This document shows, piece after piece, positions 59,175 through 64,000 of a DNA stretch of 64,000 nucleotides; positions within the stretch are counted from its first letter, which is position 1; each line of letters opens with the position of its first letter. Below the pieces are notes generated by a model. The model worked only from the letters and a program-made list of their open reading frames with translations. It was not told where the DNA came from and searched no databases. The position numbers and the translations under genes were made by a program. Source of the stretch: Spirometra erinaceieuropaei (lineage: Eukaryota > Platyhelminthes > Cestoda > Diphyllobothriidea > Diphyllobothriidae); NCBI GenBank assembly GCA_902702965.1, contig CACRXP010000300.1, forward strand, positions 299,624 through 363,623, read 5' to 3'.

Positions 59175-60075
59175 CCGAAATGAGTTTTCGACTCGAAAAG
59201 ATTACTTAAGTAGGGTTGTAGTAGTAATTACCGTGTAGCACAATACCAGAATATCTGTCACGTCAGGGCGTCGACTTTCGAAGGAGCTCCTTATCAGCCA
59301 CCTGCATAAACCACACTGCGCAAAAATGACTACTTAAGTAGATGAGTTTTCCAATTGGTTTTCGGCGCCCTTATAAACCCTAGTACATTTCATAGAAAAT
59401 ACGTCCTAAAGTGTCCCTTCTTCTCTTGCCCGGTAGCAAATTACGGCTTCTTCAAATATTATACTTGAAGGTAGCGTGTCGCTCAGTTTTTTACAATTCC
59501 CGAATGGCTTTGCACCCGACCTACTGCTAGACGCGCATCGAATTTCCAAACTACAGGCCGTATATCTCCTGTGTGAGGGAAATCACGCAATTCTGTGCGC
59601 TATTTAAGGGGTGTCGCATGTCTCTATGTTGTTAGGACGACGTCATATAGGGTTCATAAAATTTTGCAATGGATGTAGACCACGTTGTCCATTTTATAAG
59701 CATCATTAATAAATATGCTGATGCGGTGCTGTATATTTGGACATTTTATGCCCTTTTTTTAGATCTGAGAGATACTTTTTCATTCAGTGCACCACCTAAA
59801 GAGGACTTAGTTTCCCGCAAAATGAGTACAAAAAGGAATGTTTTGCGCGTGTTTTCTATGAAACACGTTCGAATTTATAAGGGCATCGAATATAAATGCA
59901 AAAAAGGCATACTGCTTAAGCACCCATTTTCCACAGTGAAGGTTCCTACAGACGGTCGGAAAGCTAATCCAAAAGCCACTATACTGACATGACTGGCATA
60001 TCGCGGGATTATGCTGTATAATAAGTGGCATTGCAACCCTACTTAAGCAGTCTTTTCGAACCAAAACAGATTCGA
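59175..60075. mobile_element. foldback-type MITE, copy at 59.2-60.1 kb
   Basis: The left end AATGAGTTTTCGACTCGAAAAG with ACTTAAGTAGGGTTG is matched, inverted, by CAACCCTACTTAAGCAGTC with TTTTCGAACC at 60038-60075. The interior (AGGGTTCATAAAATTTTGCAATG; ATAAGGGCATCGAATA) matches the 18.9 and 23.5 kb copies. About 900 bp and non-coding. It ends close to the 3' side of the Penelope-like element. Confidence 0.7.
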
Positions 60076-60340
60076 AAACAAGCATGCACAGCAGAATTTA
60101 TTGGGGCCAACAAATTTCGTGACGGCTTTTCAACTGCAACCCGTCTCTGCATAACATAGGTAAACGAATGAAAGCGCACAGCAGTATGAATTTGTACAGA
60201 ATGGCAGTGCATAGGAGCAAGGTCAAAGTTCAAAATAATCAATAATCAGATAAGACGTCCACATAAGCATCAAAAAGGAAAAAAGGGGAAGACGAAATGT
60301 TAACAAAAAATCACAGTCAGAGGAAAATAGAGGCGTGAGA

Positions 60341-60660
60341 TTACCAGGGCAATTGCAGATTGATCACGTGATCTAACTGCTTGCACAGGTCTGGTTTCTC
60401 CCTCCGTATGTAGGCTGCTTCCAAATAACGCAAGGTTCGAGTTGTACGTGCTCGAACAAGTACTCGAAAGGATGCTTTAGGGTCGACAACATGACCGCTA
60501 TCTAACAGGTGCTTCGTTATAGACGAACGCGGGGTTCTATTTTCCTGTTTTAAAAGCCAATTAGGCAAATGCTCAGCGGCCCTGGTTGCCAATTGCCTTT
60601 GCGTTCGCCCAATGTACTTGCATCCGCAAGTGCATGTGAATTCATACACACAATTGGGGT
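60341..60660 (-). CDS. Penelope-like element GIY-YIG endonuclease domain
   Basis: In the frame entered after about 60655 the sequence reads CVYEFTCTCGCKYIGRTQRQ, then LATRAAEHL, TRSSITKHLLDSGH-like text and LRYLEAAYIRREKPDLCKQL. The VYEF/CKYIGRT pair stands for the GIY...YIG signature, with the zinc-finger-like Cys (CTCGC) and catalytic Arg and Glu typical of PLE nucleases. One base separates it from the RT frame (CCCCAATTG). Reading through would restore one protein, so a single indel is the apparent lesion. Confidence 0.88.
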
Positions 60661-62091
60661 GGCGTGCAATGGCAAGGCATCCTTTGCCCGGTTAATTGGA
60701 AGGCTTTTTGTGGAACTGATGAAGATAAGCTCTGCTGCGTTGTACGTTCTTTCAATAGTGCAACGCAAGCGTCGCTTGATTGTGTTTGAGACGTTGTCGC
60801 CCTTAAAAGGTAGACATATTATAACGGGCTTCTTCGGAACGGACTGTTCCGTCAACTTTGGCCGTAAATGGTTGCTGTACTTCTGAATGAAGCGTGCAGG
60901 ATAACCACGATTAAGTAAGGCTTCTCTGATACGGGCAGTTTCTGCATCTATGGTCTCCCTGGAGCAAATATTTCTCGCTCTTTGAAAAAGAGTATGTACT
61001 AGATTACGCTTCCATTGTATTGGCGCAAAGCTTTTAAAATGTAGGTATTGCCCTTTCCACGTAGTCTTGTGGAAGACGGAGCGTCTTATTGAACCATCAT
61101 CCTCTCTAAACATGAGGACGTCCAGGAAGGGTAACTTGTTAAACTGCTCCATTTCCATCGTAAATTTGATTTTAGGATGCAGATTATTCATCAGGCAAAG
61201 TAGGTCGGAGGCGTCTTCCTTGTTATCAACAATCGTGAATATATCATCCACGTATCTCCTGTATACTGTTGTCATGTTTAATTCTGAGGACACCTTATCT
61301 TCTAGGTAACCCATAAAAACATCGGCGAGGGTTGGCCCAAGTGGACTACCCATTGCGACTCCGTCAATTTGTCTGTAAAGTTCCCCATTAAACAGAAATT
61401 GAACATCTTTGGTGCAAAGTACCAACAGATCTCGTAGTAGTTCGGGGGAGAGTCGGGTTTTGGACGCATGGGCGCATATAACATCTATTGTTTCAACCAA
61501 TGGTACATTGGTAAATAAGGATTCCACGTCTAAAGAGAACATACACTTGTCGGCGATGTTCTGGTCCTTAATTTCTTCAATGAAATGAAGACTGTCTTTT
61601 ATCGTGTAGGGAGAAAACAATTGCCGAATTGGTTCTAGCTCCTTGACAAGCCATTTTGCTAGTCTGTGTGTAGGTGAATTAGACATAGAAAGAATTGGTC
61701 GTAAAGGTGTGTCCTTTTTATGCGTTTTTGGTAGACCATATAGTCTGGGGATATGTGTACCTCTCGGTTTTAGGATAAGTGCGGTTTTAGTATCAATCAG
61801 GTTTTTGTCCAACAACTTTTGAACCTTTTTCCAGACTGAGTCTTCCAATGTCTTGGTTTCATCTTTCCCAGACGCCTCTAGACGAAATTTGCTCTGATCA
61901 TCTAAGATGCACTTCATTTTCCTCACATAGTCCTTCCGGTTAAGAATAACAACTCCATGGCCTTTGTCAGGCTTAGAAATCATTATTTGTTCATGACGTT
62001 TCAATGCGGATAAGGCAGCTATGTGTTCATTGGTTAATGGAGTCCGTTGTTGTTGTTCCAAAGTTTCGGCCAACTTTTCATGAGATTGCAC
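60550..62091 (-). CDS. Penelope-like element reverse transcriptase
   Basis: A 513-codon open frame. Blocks in order: ISKPDKGHGVVILNRKDYV, PRGTHIPRLYGLPKTHKKD, RPILSMSNSPTHRLAKWLVK, CMFSLDVESLFTNVPLVETI (palm A), YRQIDGVAMGSPLGPTLAD (palm B), YRRYVDDIFTIVD (catalytic YVDD), and NKLPFLDVLMFRED. A C-terminal linker continues to DALPLHATP. This is the PLE type of RT, related to telomerase, priming cDNA at nicked DNA or chromosome ends. The last about 35 codons are out of frame with the true protein after a shift near 60655. The catalytic residues are intact. Confidence 0.9.
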   Translation of the reverse strand: MQSHEKLAETLEQQQRTPLTNEHIAALSALKRHEQIMISKPDKGHGVVILNRKDYVRKMKCILDDQSKFRLEASGKDETKTLEDSVWKKVQKLLDKNLIDTKTALILKPRGTHIPRLYGLPKTHKKDTPLRPILSMSNSPTHRLAKWLVKELEPIRQLFSPYTIKDSLHFIEEIKDQNIADKCMFSLDVESLFTNVPLVETIDVICAHASKTRLSPELLRDLLVLCTKDVQFLFNGELYRQIDGVAMGSPLGPTLADVFMGYLEDKVSSELNMTTVYRRYVDDIFTIVDNKEDASDLLCLMNNLHPKIKFTMEMEQFNKLPFLDVLMFREDDGSIRRSVFHKTTWKGQYLHFKSFAPIQWKRNLVHTLFQRARNICSRETIDAETARIREALLNRGYPARFIQKYSNHLRPKLTEQSVPKKPVIICLPFKGDNVSNTIKRRLRCTIERTYNAAELIFISSTKSLPINRAKDALPLHATPIVCMNSHALADASTLGERKGNWQPGPLSICLIGF

Positions 62092-62149
62092 ACCTGTATA
62101 TTTTTTCAGTCAACTTGTGATGTCCTTATATATATATCCAGTCAATATT

Positions 62150-62590
62150 GTATGGAAAAGATTCAAAAATGTCCTCCTTTGCACGCATTCTATAGCAAGT
62201 TACGTATTTCCAAAATTTTTTGCTCGAAAAAAGGGCAGGTCGGGTTCGAAAGTATTGGGCAGTTTAATAAGCACTTTTAAGACTGGAAGCTGCCATTTCT
62301 TCGAGTAAATAGTCAAAAAAGACGTAATTAAACTCAGAGCGAATGCAGGAAATAAAATGTTTGTGCAGAATTTCCACAAAATATCCGGATACATGACAGC
62401 AATAGAAATCGATGATTTGAAAAATACCATGTTGATGAAGTGGTTATTTTTTTTTAGCTAATGTTATTTCTGCAGACGGTCGGAAAGGCACGACTAAAAC
62501 GTCCAAAAATCATGCTGTCCGATAACCAATATTACAAGCCCACCTAAGTAGTCCCGTCTAACCGAAATCGCATTTCAGTACACCGAAGTA
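62150..62590. mobile_element. foldback-type MITE, partial copy
   Basis: The right end CCAATATTACAAGCCCACCTAAGTAGTC with CTAACCGAAATCGCATTTCAG is the complement of the family terminus. The interior has ATATCCGGATACATGACA-like and CAGACGGTCGGAAAG segments shared with the 18.7 and 59.9 kb copies. No matching left end was found; the Penelope-like element begins there, so it may have been cut by that insertion. Confidence 0.55.
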
Positions 62591-62929
62591 CGCGCACACA
62601 CCCCCGCGCTCTCAGTTTAGACAAGGAAGCCGAAAGGTATGCATTAAGAGAACCAGTAAAGATGGAATACATACATAAGTGCCACAAAAAAAATACATGA
62701 CCTGTCGGCTATCACAAAATACGGGTAAAGTAAACAGGCGGAGGCGGGGAGGGAGGACGGGCGGTGAGCGAATTGCCTAACAAATGTTCCACCTGAGAGC
62801 AAGGTAGTCAAAATAAAAAGTACTCGCAAACTGATTGTCAGCATTGCTTAGGAAATGCGGAGGTGGCAAGAACGAAACCGTGCGGCTCTGAGCAGACTCG
62901 CGAAATAAAAATGCCGTTAAGTCCGTTGG
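62591..62929. other. 3' flank of FUT8-like exon
   Basis: Probably 3' UTR and flank of the minus-strand FUT8-like gene. No AATAAA was found on the minus strand close to the stop. Confidence 0.4.
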
Positions 62930-63292
62930 TCATAGACCTGGAGGGCTGAGTGACAGGCGGGAAAGTGGAGGAGAGGGAGGCGCTGGGTCGAATGACGGTC
63001 CGAATGGAACTGAGAGAAGGCGCTGTTGAAACTTGTAGGCTGGTACCAGGAGCGCCCCTGACGAGCGAGAGCTGGCGACTGAGACCTTGGCCATGCCGTC
63101 CCAGTGGTTGCCATGAAAGGTCACCAGATCGCCGACCTTCAGACCACTCCTTGCATCGGGAATTATGACTTCGTAGGGCCAGGGCTGCTGACCACCGTAG
63201 TAGTAGACATCGTCCAGCGACTGGAAGCATGCGCTCGCATCCCCCAGCCTCTGCACTCTCGTCTGCATTAATTCGTAGGCCAAGCGACAAAT
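62930..63292 (-). CDS. FUT8: alpha-1,6-fucosyltransferase (FUT8-like), terminal coding exon
   Basis: The acceptor TCTATAG precedes 63292 and the exon opens ICRLAYELMQT, matching the VCRVAYE-MQT of animal FUT8. It continues DASACFQSLDDVYYYGGQQ, then the C-terminal SH3 domain with GDLVTFHGNHWDGMAKV and PAYKFQQR, and a short Pro-rich tail (DPAPPSPPLSRLSLSPPGL) to the stop at 62930; 120 codons. FUT8 is a Golgi type II membrane enzyme that adds core alpha-1,6-fucose to N-glycans; its SH3 domain supports folding and activity. Catalytic exons lie beyond the right edge. A frame upstream of the acceptor is only microsatellite. No lesion is seen. Confidence 0.93.
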   Translation of the reverse strand: MCRLAYELMQTRVQRLGDASACFQSLDDVYYYGGQQPWPYEVIIPDARSGLKVGDLVTFHGNHWDGMAKVSVASSRSSGALLVPAYKFQQRLLSVPFGPSFDPAPPSPPLSRLSLSPPGL

Positions 63293-63330
63293 CTATAGAG
63301 CGGAGGAGGGGCAAAAACAGGGAACAGGTT

Positions 63331-63381
63331 TTACTACTACTACTGCTACTACTACCACTACTACTACTACTGCTACTACTG

Positions 63382-63443
<62 letters not shown>

Positions 63444-63492
63444 GCTACTACTACTACTGCTACTACTGCTACTACTACTACTACTACTACTG

Positions 63493-63524
<32 letters not shown>

Positions 63525-63588
63525 GCTACTACTACTACTGCTGCTACTACTACTACTGCTGCTACTACTACTACTACTACTGCTACTG

Positions 63589-63627
<39 letters not shown>

Positions 63628-63662
63628 TCACCACCACCTCCACCGCTACTACTACTACTACT
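63331..63662 (+). repeat. 330-bp CTA/TAC trinucleotide microsatellite in FUT8-like intron
   Basis: ACT/CTA units with scattered GCT and ACC interruptions, beginning 38 bases upstream of the FUT8-like acceptor. Ser, Leu or Val runs in long open frames across it are artefacts. Confidence 0.95.
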
Positions 63663-63734
63663 GTTACCAGCAAAAGTAATACCACCACGACTAATGGTGC
63701 TGCGACGACTAGTATCACCAACCACAATAATAAC

Positions 63735-63805
63735 ATTTAAGGCCGAGAATCAAACTGGACTCCCAGCCGGGGTCCATGTGCTCTTACGCGCTGACAACTA
63801 GGAAG
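63735..63805 (-). repeat. tRNA-like SINE head next to the microsatellite
   Basis: The minus strand reads CTAGTTGTCAGCGCGTAAGAGC, then CCCCGGCTGGGAGTCCAG and TTTGATTCTCGGCC, in the order of A box and B box of a tRNA-derived SINE. Its 3' side runs through TGTTATTATTG into the TAG/TAC repeat. It is degenerate and no tRNA fold was obtained. Confidence 0.4.
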
Positions 63806-64000
63806 CTAACACTACAGTTATGGTGGACATGCGATGAAACGTGGAATTTCTAGCATCTGGTTGTTTAAACTTCGCACTACCCAGTAGCACGGGAAACAAA
63901 CTAGTCCTGTACCTAAGAGGCACTAACAGAGAAATACAACGAACTCATGATAAGTGTCAGTGGAGAACCTTGCGGACCTGTGAAGTACCACCTCAAGAAA
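63806..64000. other. FUT8-like intron, no further exon seen
   Basis: No minus-strand frame resembling earlier FUT8 exons. Confidence 0.4.

Larger units (their letters stand above)
60341..62091 (-). mobile_element. Penelope-like element (RT plus GIY-YIG endonuclease), one frameshift
   Basis: A PLE coding region on the minus strand: the RT runs from 62091 and the GIY-YIG domain ends at 60341. The N-terminus starts at QSHEKLAETLEQQQRTPLTN, so the 5' end and terminal repeat appear missing. The 3' non-coding part may reach about 60090. The element is bracketed by foldback MITE sequence on both sides (59175-60075 and about 62150-62590). Confidence 0.88.

Noticed and set aside
62838..63801. Long poly-Ser, poly-Leu and poly-Val open frames
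   Set aside because: They are triplet-repeat readings of the CTA microsatellite in an intron; only the FUT8-like frame at 62930-63292 is real.
2802..63801. A new defence system, CRISPR array or operon
   Set aside because: Repeats are microsatellites and transposons; no spacer structure, no prokaryotic gene order.

Overview
The window is eukaryotic, gene-poor, repeat-rich DNA. It most likely comes from a parasitic flatworm, probably a tapeworm of the diphyllobothriidean type; that placement is inferred, not measured. Pointers are a complete NIP7 gene whose three introns are only 34-39 bp, CR1-like APE-type LINEs in several ages, a GIY-YIG Penelope-like element, many long trinucleotide microsatellites, and one gene spread over thousands of bases. 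There is no sign of operons, bacterial promoters or CRISPR.

Three host genes can be supported. (1) Bases 26037-33766, minus strand: five exons of a kyphoscoliosis-peptidase/hillarin-like gene with a transglutaminase-like core. Exon junctions join in frame; both termini are missing. (2) Bases 54380-55027, plus strand: complete NIP7 (60S ribosome biogenesis factor), four exons, 179 codons. (3) Bases 62930-63292, minus strand: the last coding exon of an alpha-1,6-fucosyltransferase (FUT8-like), with the family's C-terminal SH3 domain. The rest of that gene lies beyond the right edge.

Layout. 1-12.3 kb: non-autonomous DNA transposons (two copies of an 8-bp-TSD MITE carrying telomere-like repeats, two copies of a TA-TSD MITE), a polypurine tract and a Penelope-type terminal fragment. 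12.3-14.35 kb: a broken CR1-like LINE. 14.35-26 kb: no gene found; foldback elements (including a 378-bp-arm inverted repeat), GT/CG tracts and a dispersed family. 26-34 kb: the KY-like gene. 34-52 kb: a LINE graveyard with two nested arrangements (LINE inside LINE at 36.1-41.3 kb; a plus-strand LINE inside a minus-strand LINE at 43.7-50.8 kb). 52-56 kb: NIP7 in otherwise quiet sequence. 56-58.1 kb: a degenerate RTE-like remnant and a dispersed repeat. 59.2-62.6 kb: a Penelope-like element between two members of one foldback family. 62.8-64 kb: FUT8 exon, a 330-bp TAC/CTA microsatellite and a tRNA-like SINE head.

All assignments rest on reading the sequence; no database search was run. LINE and PLE clade names, the organism and the MITE superfamilies are inference.
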